Shown: positions 1 to 11,300 of the stretch, piece after piece
Position numbering within the stretch: the first letter of the stretch is position 1
How the letters are laid out: each line of letters opens with the position of its first letter
Source: Plecoglossus altivelis
Taxonomy: Eukaryota; Chordata; Actinopteri; Osmeriformes; Plecoglossidae
Assembly (NCBI GenBank): GCA_036571765.1
Contig: BROE01000024.1
Coordinates: 14,523,932 to 14,587,931, forward strand
Direction of reading: 5' to 3'
DNA length: 64,000 nt
Made by a program: the position numbers and the translations under genes
The notes under the pieces: generated by a model
Database searches by the model: none
What the model saw: the letters and a program-made list of their open reading frames with translations, nothing else
Told to the model about the DNA's origin: nothing

Positions 1-1777
1 CATTAGTGCCCAAGGGAAAGTGTTGAGTCATCTACAAGACAATAATATAGCAGAAGCTTATAGACTTAGGAAGTGTTACCTCCTTCAAGACCTTTGTACG
101 GAACAAATAGGAGCCCTTTCAACTCTCACAACTCCACACCTCAGTCTTTGCTCTAACCTTTAGGTCTCTACTTTGCTTCCGTGGCTGAGCATAGCTGTCT
201 GTTGATAGTCTCATTCTCAGCTGTCTTGCACCTCCACTGTAGAGGTAATCTGAGACTTGCTTGATGTACTTGAGCAAATGACTCACCCTTCACCCATTTG
301 GTTTCTGTTTGCCTTTGTGTCTGTAGGCAGACCCTACCAGGCCATCTGTACGCCCCCATCAGGCAAGGCATCTGTACTCTGACTAAACCTTTGTTGATCT
401 ATGGAAATTAGTATTCTTTTGGGTGTAACTGATGAAGTAGTTACAAATACACCTTTATTATGTGTAGTAAAGTTTTCTAATGGTAAGAGTTGAACATACA
501 TATGCCTTCAGATGATTTTGATGCCATTCTATTTGAGTTGGCATGTAAATAGGGCTCTCTGTTGATACTTATTAAGACCAAACTCTTTCCGTCAGTCTCT
601 GACCCACCATGACCTGGTCAAACCTCACACACACACACTGCGATCTGTCTATTCTCATACCATTTCTAATGTCAGTAGATGTAGAATTTTATATTCATAG
701 AAACCCGATTAAAATGTGAGTGTACAATGTCTTGAATGTTTCCTGCATTCCAAGATGATAAATTCCAGTTAAACGTTCTGGGTGTTTGAAATATTGGGTT
801 TAACAGCTTTAATAGGCGATTCATAGCAGCTGAAATTTGGTGTGATCTTTATTTTTTATGTTTACAGTTTAATTTTTACTATGGGTAGTTAGTATGATTA
901 CAATATGGCCTTACTTGAAAGTGTCTGTCCCAGTACTGCAAAGAGTCTTGTCATTCCACAAGGACACCTGATGAAAAAATATTGAAAGATTTCTTATCAT
1001 TAAAGACAATTTCATTAGGTGTTAGTTTACAACGTTAGCTATCCATGCTTTGTTAGCCTAATACTTTCATTGAATTGCCATTACGTTCCATGTTTTGCCA
1101 ATGAGGAATGGTTCCTTTGAAAGTGTTCCATATAGAGAAGATCTGGAGAAATAGTGTAGTTAAGGCTTCTGAACTGCTCTTGTGGCATTTCAACAGATAC
1201 GAGATTTTAAAAATGTGTTTCTTTTTTGTACAAGTTTTGTTTACAGTTGTTGTGTAAATGTGTATTTTATACTCACTTGAATTTGATAAACAATCATATT
1301 TGATTGGAAACAGTCTAGCTGGTCTCATTAGCTTAAATGTATTGATGCATGTTCAGTATGTAAAAGATTAGTCACATCACATTCAGACCTTCTGTTAGAT
1401 ATTAGATAACATGAAGGTCCATCACATATATCGTTAGTTTAGGAAAATGTGCCCCCCAAATTTATGAAACACATGGTTTTAATGTCTATGATCATCAAAA
1501 CAATAGTAATTATGAGAAAAGGTCAGATTATATCGGTAGAGCTACAGCGCTTTCAATTAAAGTAATACTTTAGCTCGTTCAATTTTAAATTATTGAAAGA
1601 CTTTCTAATATTACCAGTTTCTGTCAAACTGTGATTTGTATTCTAACTGTGACCATAGGTACATAAAGTTCTACAAGTGTGTAAAATTCATTGTGTTTGT
1701 GAATATATCTGCTAGAATATATTTGCTACGAAATATATTCAACAACTGTAAACAGTGGAAAGCAGAACATGAAAGAG
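1..1777. other. Intergenic: upstream flank of next array member and 3' flank of gene A
   Basis: No credible coding exon is seen here. Positions 71-240 resemble the distal upstream flanks of gene A (13745-13880) and gene C (45150-45305), sharing the core GTGTTACC..CAAGACCTTTG and an E-box core TCTCAGCTGTC near 220. Because all genes run leftward, such a block should lie upstream of a promoter, so another smyhc copy probably begins left of position 1. A short CA run lies near 628-641. The rest is AT-rich and unrecognised. Confidence 0.6.
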
Positions 1778-4700
1778 AATTTGCAGTTCATACTCTTTAT
1801 TCTGTACAGTTTCAAGTACATGAAGAACAAAGGGAAAGCTACATTACTACAGTCTTTTCAAGATGCAAAGGTGTCCATCTGAGAGCTTCACTCTTCATCA
1901 TGTCCTTTCTAATGAAGAAGATGGAGGAGATTAAAACAAAGTAAAATAATGATCATAGTATACTTATATTCAGAGTAGTTATGAGTGCGAGAGAAACTAA
2001 CCTTTGATCCTACATCACGACTCTTGCTTCTTAATTTGTTGACCTGGGACTCAGCAATGTCAGCCCTCTCCTCTGCCTCATCCAGCTCATGCTGCAGTTT
2101 ACGGAACTTGCCCAGATTAGAGTTGGACTGTTCCTCCTGAGAAACACAATGACAATCATTTTAGTCCCTCAAGCAAACTGTAATCAGAAAGGCTTCTGAG
2201 ATCAATATTTATACTCACAGCCTCCTCTGCAGTTCTCTTGTAGGACTTGACCTTCAGCTGCAGTTTGTCCACCAGGTCTTGCAGACGGCTCAAGTTCTTA
2301 CGGTCCTCCTCAGTCTGGACCATGACAAAAAGGAAGTAGAATCATGTTCCATTTTGTTTCTCAATCTCTGCTCTGATAAAAGGACATTTTACAAGACATA
2401 ACAGCAAGATCTAGTGTATACCTGGTAGGTGAGCTCCTTCACTCTCCTCTCGTATTTACGGACGCCTTTAACAGCATCAGCTCCACGTCTCTGCTCAGAT
2501 TCCACCTCTGTCTCAAGGGCCTCACCTGAAAAAAGCGGAGTACTCTAGGTTATCTTGACAGCTTTCACCTGTTTCCTCTTCAGATCACGTTTCCTAATCT
2601 TAAATGCTTTGTTGGAAGATATGAAATTGGGTACCATGCGGTACTTAATGGTACAAACCAGCTTCAGACACTCACCCTGGCCTCCAGCTTCTGGACCTGC
2701 TTCTTGCCACCCTTCATGGCGATTTGCTCAGCTTCATCCAGACGGTCCTGCAGGTCCTTGACTGTGACCTCCAGGTTCTTCTTCATCCTCTCCAGGTGAG
2801 CACTGGTGTCCTGCTCCTTCTTCAGCTCCTCTGCCATCATGGCAGCATCAGTGATGGCCTTCCTTGCTTTCCTCCGTCCGCATTCGCTGCATCTCCTGCG
2901 GACAGCCTCTCCACTTCATTTCTGAACCGCTGGGGGAAGTGGTCGGCCTTCTAGCTTCTTCTTCTGGTTCAGCAGGCTGGTGTTCTGTGAGAGACGATAA
3001 GTTATGTTTAAAGATAAATAAATAATGCGATACCCTGTTTTAACTGGTGTATTCCGTCAAAATATTACCTGAGAGTGTAGCAGCTGGACCCTCTCACTGA
3101 CATCCAGCAGTTCCTGCTCAGCCAGTTTGCGGCCTCTCTCAGTCTGCTCCACCAGGGACCTCAGCTCATCCAGTTCAGCCTGCAGCAGATTGTTACGTCT
3201 CTCCACAATGGCAATGTTCTCCTTCATATCATCATTGCCACGAAGAGCATCATCCAGTTGCAGTTGGGAGTCCTGTCAGGAAAATATTGGTTGTTAGCAA
3301 GTAAACTTGAACTGGTTTGTTCTTGTTCTGGCTGTAGCCACCATGTCAGTGAGCATTGTGGAGTTTAGAAAGACAGGATACTTTAGGTCCAAGGTTTTTA
3401 CCTTCAGATGTGCATGGAGACCCTTGAGTTGCTTCTGGGCCTCTGCTGCCTGCCTGTTGGCCTGGCTGAGCTGGATCTCCATCTCGTTGAGGTCTCCCTC
3501 CATCTTCTTCTTCAGCCTGAGAGCCTCGTTCCTGCTGCGAGTCTCAGACTCCAGGGAACTTTGCAGTGTATCCACCACTCTCTGCTGGTTTCTCTTGGCC
3601 ATTTCCATCTCCTCATCCTTCTCCACCAGTTTGCGCTCAATGTCAGCTTTGACCTGGTTGAACTCCAGCTGAGCTCGGAGAATCTTGCCTTCCTCGTGCT
3701 CCAACGAGCCCTGTATCAAAATCCATTGATCTTTTAATAGGTATGCTGTTAATGCAATATGTTTTCCTTCACGCTATTGCAGTTGAATAAAAGTCTCACC
3801 TCAGCTTCCTCCAGAGCAGTCTGGATCTCTGCCTTCTCCTGCTCCAGCTGTTTACGAGCCTTCTCCAACTCATGGATGCTCTTTCCACCCTCACCAAGTT
3901 GCTCAGTCAGATCAGAGATTTCCTCTGTTGACAGGAACCCATTCAGTTTATACTGTCAAGTGTTGATTGACAATGTCAAGAATGATGTCAGCTTGTTGAT
4001 ATTCAGACCTTGGAGGTTCTTGTTCTCCCTCTTCATGGTCTCCAGATGATCCAGAGACTCTTCATAGGAGTTCTTCAGTTTGAAGAGCTCAGTGCTGAGG
4101 GATCTGGCCTCCTTCTGGGAGCTTTCCAGCTCAGTCTGGGACTCCTCATACTTCTGCTTCCACTCTGACAGCACCTAGAGGTGACACATGAGCTAGCATT
4201 AACATATTTGGTGTCTGCTGTATTTTGTAGGCCTTTGCCCCTTTCAATCTCTTGAAGCTCCATCACTTGTACCTTTGTGCAAAGTGGTCTTTTGCTGTCT
4301 TTTGGTTCCAGAAAGCAAGCAGCAGCAGCATGGATCTCTCCACATCCGACGCATGACAGATCTGTCAAGTCTCATTCTGGAGTCTGGTGGTTTAGTCCTT
4401 ATAACAGGGAGGAAGCAACTTTTTTCTTATTTTAGAGATTGGAGCAGGCTCACAGCCTCTCTGTCAATCCTGGAGACGTTGAGCCAGCTTCTTCCTGTTT
4501 GACAGGAAAAGGACATTGTATAATCCTAGTGCTAGCTATGATTATGACTGTGTTGTGGTACATTGTCCACTCTGACGTGAAGCTCTTTTTTATTGTAAGC
4601 AAGTCCTTACTTGGCCTCTTCCAGCTCCTCTGTCCTCTGGATGGCATCAGTTTCATACTTAGTCCTCCACTGAGCCACTCGGAGAGTTAGCCTTGAGAGC

Positions 4701-5378
4701 AGTGCCTCGCGGCTAGCGCTCAGCTTGGCCTCCTGCGTCATCCTGATACCGCATCCCCACCTCAGTCTAGTCTGAGTCATGGCGAAGCAAGGGACAGCAG
4801 TCGGGTGGATGGGCTAAGTGCGACAACTCTCTATTTGTGCTGGAAACAATGACAGACACAATCCATTCCGAAGGGCTGCTGAGGCACATGAGGTTCTTCT
4901 CTGGAGGGGAGATGATACGGCGTTACTTGTGCCACCTACACTGAACTTTCGCTCCTCCAGCTTGTCTTTTGAAGATCTCAATATCGGTAGAACATTGACT
5001 GTTCTCCTCTGTAAGTTTAGAGACCATGGGAGTCCTTCTGCCGCAGTTGCCACTGCCCCTAAGTTCACCTGTGGGGGACAAACGAGGTTCAACAAAGTGT
5101 TTTGTGTTTCCCAGTATTTGAAAGCGCCCTTTTTAGGAAGTTCATCTATGGGATCAATACACCCTCACCCTCTGAACAGTAAAGCTGCCAAGTTGAGTGT
5201 TCCAATGAACATGCCTTATCCAATCTCAGTTTTCATACCATCTTCAAGTTTGAAGCTTCGCTTTCTGTCAGTGGGGAGAGTCGATGGAGGTCTATATGTC
5301 CGTCCTTGCAGAGTTAAGTGCCTGTATTCCAGTGCATTCGTAACAAAGTTCTGCACATTTATCTCTCAGTAGTCTGTC
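1778..5378 (-). CDS. smyhc: Gene A rod/LMM exons 27-39
   Basis: Exons: 27 about 5238-5378; 28 about 4930-5068; 29 about 4608-4845; 30 about 4270-4500; 31 4009-4174; 32 3800-3924; 33 3402-3710; 34 3069-3272; 35 2676-2984; 36 2422-2525; 37 2219-2314; 38 2002-2136; 39 coding 1888-1908 plus 3' UTR to about 1778. Exons 31-34, 37 and 38 are exact. Exon 35 is 309 nt instead of 297, exon 36 is 104 instead of 105, and exons 27-30 align to genes B and C only with many indels. Exon 36 also encodes a fast/cardiac-like stretch ([19 protein letters not shown]) where the other array genes encode [15 protein letters not shown]. Confidence 0.85.
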
Positions 5379-8300
5379 TGATTAAAAGAAGTATTTCACA
5401 TTGTCCATCACAACTTCAGTAGGCTACTCTACATAATACCAGTAACTAATCTCTCAAAGCTCTCAATATCCGGGACCACTCACTTTGGACTTGACAATCT
5501 GCTCCATGTTGGAGACCACATCATCAAGCTCAAGCCTGAGCTCACTCTTCTCCTTCTCTAGTTTCTGCTTCACTCTCTGCAGGTTATCTATCTGCTCTCC
5601 CAGGTCAGCCATGCTGTCAGCTTGTTTCTTCCTCAGTGTGGCAGCGGTGGCCTCATGCTGCAGAGTGGCCTCTTCGAGGTCTCTGCGGAGTTTCTGGAAC
5701 TCAGCCTCTCTCTTCTTGTTCATCTCAATCTGGGCAGCAGTGGCTCCACCAGCCTCCTCCAGCCTCTCACTGATCTCCTCCAACTCTCGGGCCAAGTCTG
5801 CCCTCTGTTTCTCAACCTTGGCACGGGCAGCTCTCTCAGCCTCCAGCTCTTCCTCAAGCTCCTCAATACGGGCCTACACAGGGAATTCATGCAATAGTTT
5901 TAAGTAAAAGAGCACATAACATGGGGACGGACATGTTGCCAACCTCTAGCTAAAGTAGAAACACCTATAACCTAAACCTAGCTTGTTACCTGCAGCTCCT
6001 TCAGTTTCTTCTGAAGCTGGGCACCCATGGCCTGCTCATCTTCAATCTTGCTGTTCAGTTGGCTGATTTCAAAATCTTTCCTGTGGAAATTATACCAATT
6101 ATAAAACTATCTCCAATTGTAAGCATTGTCATGATAAAGTCCTGTGAGTTTATAGTCTTACTTCTTCAGTCTCTCCTCCATCTGCTGTTTGTCGTTCTCC
6201 AGGTCCATAGGCTTTTTCCTTGGGTCACCACTTCAGGGGCGTACCTCCGCGTTTCCATCTGGGCCTCTCAAGGTCCATCTTTCAGCCTTCTCTATATGCT
6301 CAGTGAAAACTGGGCGGCGGCGCTGGTTGTTCATACATGTGGGACATAGTCATCGAGAGAATCCATACTGACTCATCTCGTTACTTGTTATCATCGTTAA
6401 AGTAGGACATCTTTGATCGTAATTGATAATGGTCACACTCGTCACTCTGCTGCCTGGCCACAACTGGTCTTTGGTGCCTTGGTCAGTGTGTTGACTTTGT
6501 CCTCCTCACTCTGAAGGTCGTCCAGTGTCTGCTGGTGAGCCTCCTGGAGAGCTTTCTTCTCCTTGGTCAGCTTGGCAACACTCTCATCTCGAGATGCCAT
6601 CTCCTCAGTCAGGTTTTTAACCTGAAGACATAAAGTTTAGGTAAATGTAGTTCTTCTTTTAACTTTGATCTCCTTCACAAGTCAAGTTGCTCTTTACCTT
6701 GTTCTCTGTGGCATGCTTCTCCTTCTCCACTTTGGCCAGAGTGAGTTCCAGATCATCAATGTCTTTCTTGAGTTCTGAACACTCATCCTCCAGCTTCCTC
6801 TTCTTAGCAGTGAGCTCTGCATTCATCTCTTCTTCATCCTCCAGTCTTTCAGTCAGCTCCTTGGATTTGGCCTCCAGCTGGATCTTGCTCTTGATCAAAC
6901 CCTCACACCTCTCTTCAGCATCTCCCAGACTGTCTTGTTCCTGTGACGGGATCAAATAATTATATCTCTCAATGCATGATACTTCAGTTAAATCATTATA
7001 AACGTTTGTTGTGAGTTATATTTACAGTTTGGACTTGTAGTTGAAGGTCGTTCTTCTCTTGGACAAGGGAGACCATCTTCTCTTCCAGCTCCTTTCTACG
7101 GGCTTCAGACTTAGCATAAGCTTCTTTGAGCTTTATAAACTCTTCCTTCATGTTGGCCATCTCTTTCTCTGTCTCAGCTGACTTGAGCAGAGGCTTGATC
7201 TTGAAGTACATCTTCATCCAGGGCCAATTCTTGACCCCCATGAAGGCTCGAACGTTCCACTGGATCACTAGCAGGGCATCCCTGAGTATGATAGCATTGA
7301 TTATTTTCCGATTAACATTTTGTAATTCAGTTTACAAACTCAACCAAAGCTAATTCATTTGTTTATATCATAAAACAAAATATTACCTGCGTTCAACTAT
7401 TTTCTGGAATTCAACTCTGGCAAGCAGACCACGTGCTCTGGCCTGGATCCCAGTGATGATGAGAGCGAGACGGTCGTCTCTCATCTCCTCTAGAACACCC
7501 AGCAGACCAGCCTTGAAGAATACCTGATAAAGATACTCAAATTATACGTTTTCATGATGCTCATTGAACCAGGGTTTTCATGCCAGCCTCTCATTTTCAG
7601 TATATTTACCTTAGTGTGTCCTAATCTGTACTGCTCATGGTCAATGTCCAGACTACCCAGCAGTTTTTCTGCTGCCTTCTTGTTGTCCATAAACGCTCCC
7701 TCAGGGATAACATTTGGGTTCAGGATGCGGTATCTGAATTGAATAGTGCAGTATTCACGTTATTAAATGAAGTATACAGATATTATCACATAAAAAATAA
7801 ATATTTTAATCTCATTTCCATATTGTCATTATTGTTTTCACCTTTGTTTGAAGTCACCGTACTGAATCCTGTTGGGGAATCCCTTCCTGCAGATTCTGAT
7901 GCCTTCCAGCACACCGTTACAGCGCAGCTGGTGCATAACCAAAGGATTCTCCATGGCCCCAGGAGTCTTGGTCTCGTTGGGGATGATGCAACGCACAAAG
8001 TGGGGGTGAGTAGACCTCAAGTTGGTCATGAGTTTGTTCAAGTTCTCCTGTTGATAGAAGGGTTTTGAACAATCATGTTATTAGTGTTACCTCTCTTCTT
8101 ACCTGTAGTAAAGACTAAATCATCAGCATCACTGTAACACATTGAACATCCACACACAAACTCACCCTGTGCAAAGCAGACACTGTCTGGAAAGAGGAGC
8201 CTTTCTTCTTTTTTCCGCCTCCAGACTCAGCTGTCATTAAATAGATGATTAAATATAATTCCATAATTTCAGTTTTTCTCGATCTCTTTAACAAAAGCTA

Positions 8301-11300
8301 GTTGATTCATTTTTATATTTACCAGCAGAGTCAGCACCAGCATAGCCTGCAAATAGCACAGCTAATAACTTAAGACTTGATTTCTGGAAGAGTCCGACCA
8401 CAGTCTCATTCAGAGGGTCCTTGTTCTTCACCAGCCAGTTGCCAATGTTGTAGTCAACTGTGCCTGCATAGTGAATCAGGGAGAAATGTGCCTCTGGTCG
8501 ACCTTTCACAATCCTGGGTTTCTGGAAGTTGGCAGTTTTGCCCAGGTGGTTGTCATACAACTTAGCCTTGAATGTAGCATCACTGGCTTTGGGGAACATG
8601 CACTCCTCTTCAAGGATGGACATGATACCCATGGGCTGGTGGAATGAATGAACAAATGAATGAAAAAATGAGAACATTGAGAAGTGTCTGACATCAGAAT
8701 TTAAAAAAACTCTCAGGAACATGTAGATTATAATAATATTTAGTAGATAACATAGGCAAAAAAGTAAAACACAAACCTTTTCAATGAGTTCAATGCAGGC
8801 TGCCAAGTCCATGCCAAAGTCAATGAACTCCCAAACAATTCCTTCTTTCTTGTACTCTTCTTGCTCCAGCACAAACATGTGGTGGTTGAAGAACTGCTGC
8901 AGCTTCTCATTAGTGAAGTTGATGCACAGCTGTTCAAAGGTGTTGAACTGGAAAAGAAATGTACAGTTTCAGTGTGTTTGCTGACTACAAATCTTACAAA
9001 TAATATATGTTGGTATTTGCACATGATTCCTCTCTACGAAATACTCACATCAAAGATCTCAAAGCCAGCAATATCCAGCACACCAATGAAATGCTGACGA
9101 GCATTCTTGGTGTCCAGGGATTGGTTGATTCTCACCACCATCCACAGGAACATCTTCTCGTACACTGACTTGGACAGTGCACCAATGGAGTAGTACACCT
9201 GCAAGAAGAGGTCATGTAGAACATTGTAATCTGAACATTCCATTTAACATTTTTGTATGAAAGGCAGTATCACTAACATCATCTTTAGATTAAGTGATTT
9301 ACTGCTGTGTAGAAACATTGAAATTAAAGTATTAAATGGTCTCTTTTATTAAGTCCAAAAAGTCATTTTTGACTCTTACCTGCTGGACACTTTGACCTTT
9401 GGTGACCCACTCATTTCCTACTTTGACCCTTGGGTGGCAGAGACCCTTGATCAGGTCAGCAGAGTTCAAGCCCATCAGGTATGCGACTTTGTCGGTATCT
9501 GTGGATTTGCAAAGGATAGGTTTTAGCTAACTGGGTGAAGCACTACAGTACCATGTAAACCTTTTTGTTTGAAATAATCATTTAAAAACTATAGCACATT
9601 TGGATACTGGTAAAATGTATTTAGCTTTCAAAGTCTATGTAAATCAATAAAATCTGAATCATTCAAAGTTACCCTCAGTGCCATCTGCCTCTGCCTGCTC
9701 CTCCCTCTGCTTGTTCTTGAACTTCATGTTGCCATAGTGCATGATGGCACCAGTCAGCTTGTAAATGCCGTTCTTCTCCTCTTGAGTGAAGCCCAGCACA
9801 TCAAAGGCTTCCTTTTGTAAAGTTGTAAATGTTTACATGACATTTTTACATATACTAGTAGAGTAGATTGACGTGTTTGCTATAGATATGCTCCACTCAC
9901 ATCAGTAGCCATCAGCTCATCAGAATCATCAATGGATGTTACAGAAATTTCTCCTTGGGAGATGAAGGCGTAATCGTAGGGGTTGCTTGTGATGAGCAGC
10001 ATCTCTGTAAATAAGTATTTATACTTAAATTATATGATTGGGTTGGTTAGATACACAGTAGTTGATGTACAGGTATTTTTAATACAGTACATATACTGCT
10101 GTTTATATACTGACCCAGCAGTTCTGGCTTCTTTTGAGACAGGATCTGGTAGAAGATGTGGTAGTCTCTCTCAGCCTTGAGCTGGAAAGTGACACGGGAC
10201 TTCTCCAGAAGATCTGTTAAAAAGGGTAAACACACTTGAATTGACTTGGATCAAGCAGGATTTATAATCAGGAAGTCAAGGGCATTGGTGGTTTCATCAG
10301 ACTAGTTGTATCATATTAAACGCTGTATAATTTTGGAAACATTAGTTGTAAACAACTCACAAGTTTCAATATCAGCAGATGAAAGCTTCCCACTCACTCC
10401 AAAATGAATTCTGATGAATTTTCCCTGTAAGTGAAGGAATTGTACATTCACTGTCAACTGACTGATGTAATCATGGGGAAGATAATGGACGTTAAACATG
10501 ACTGAAGAAATCTTACGAATCTGGAAGAGTTGTCATTTCTGATGGTCTTGGCATTACCAAAAGCTTCCAGGGCAGGGTTACACTGGATGATTTGATCCTC
10601 CAAGGTACCCTAGAATCCAATATTTACTTAAAGTCAGACTATAGCCTTGCTAGTATAACTTTGAATTAATATTCTCTTTGTCAGGATTACAATGTTACCT
10701 TTTTTTCCTGACTCGCATCTTTCTTTCCAGCCACAGCTGCAATGCTGGCAAAGTACTGGATGACTCTTTTGGTGTTCACAGTCTTTCCTGCACCAGATTC
10801 CCCTCTAAGAACGAAATTAATACACATAGCAGAGTCTTATTAACTTATTAACTGTCTGACACAAAAAAGAACAGTACCATCCATGGTATTATATGGCCAA
10901 GCGAAGATATTTGTCATCTAGTCTTGTTAAACTTACGTGATCAGGACAGACTGATTTTCTCTGTCTGTGAAGAAAAAGTCAGTGTTATTTTACACATTAA
11001 TTTGATCATTTTAGCTGAATCAGTACAAATGTATTAAAAGGCCATGTTTGGTTTTACCTGCCAGCATGTACTGGTATGCGTTGTCAGAGATGGAGAAGAT
11101 GTGGGGAGGAGCTTCACTCCTCTTCTTGCCACGGTAAGCATTGACAACTGACTGATCGTACACTGGCAGCCACTTGTAGGGGTTGACAGTCACACAAAAC
11201 AGTCCTGAGTAGGTCTGTGGGGAAGGAGAGTTTTTTGTTATTTCATGTTCTACTCAGTAAGAAGCTATTTGTAGTTTGTGGTTGTTCCTCACGTAGATCA

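Noticed and set aside
3307..3737. Long plus-strand open frames rich in Ser/Leu opposite rod exons (also at 5485-5907, 16337-16681, 34664-35029, 50357-50722)
   Set aside because: They are antisense shadows of heptad-repeat coiled-coil codons; the minus strand carries the real exons with splice sites.
4818..5372. A 184-codon plus-strand open frame as a nested gene
   Set aside because: It overlaps the noisy versions of gene A exons 27-29 and has no domain; it exists only because of local sequence corruption.
7734..7841. Intronic muscle microRNA such as the one in myh7b
   Set aside because: No hairpin with a recognisable myomiR seed was found by eye in any smyhc intron here; those miRNAs belong to other MYH loci.
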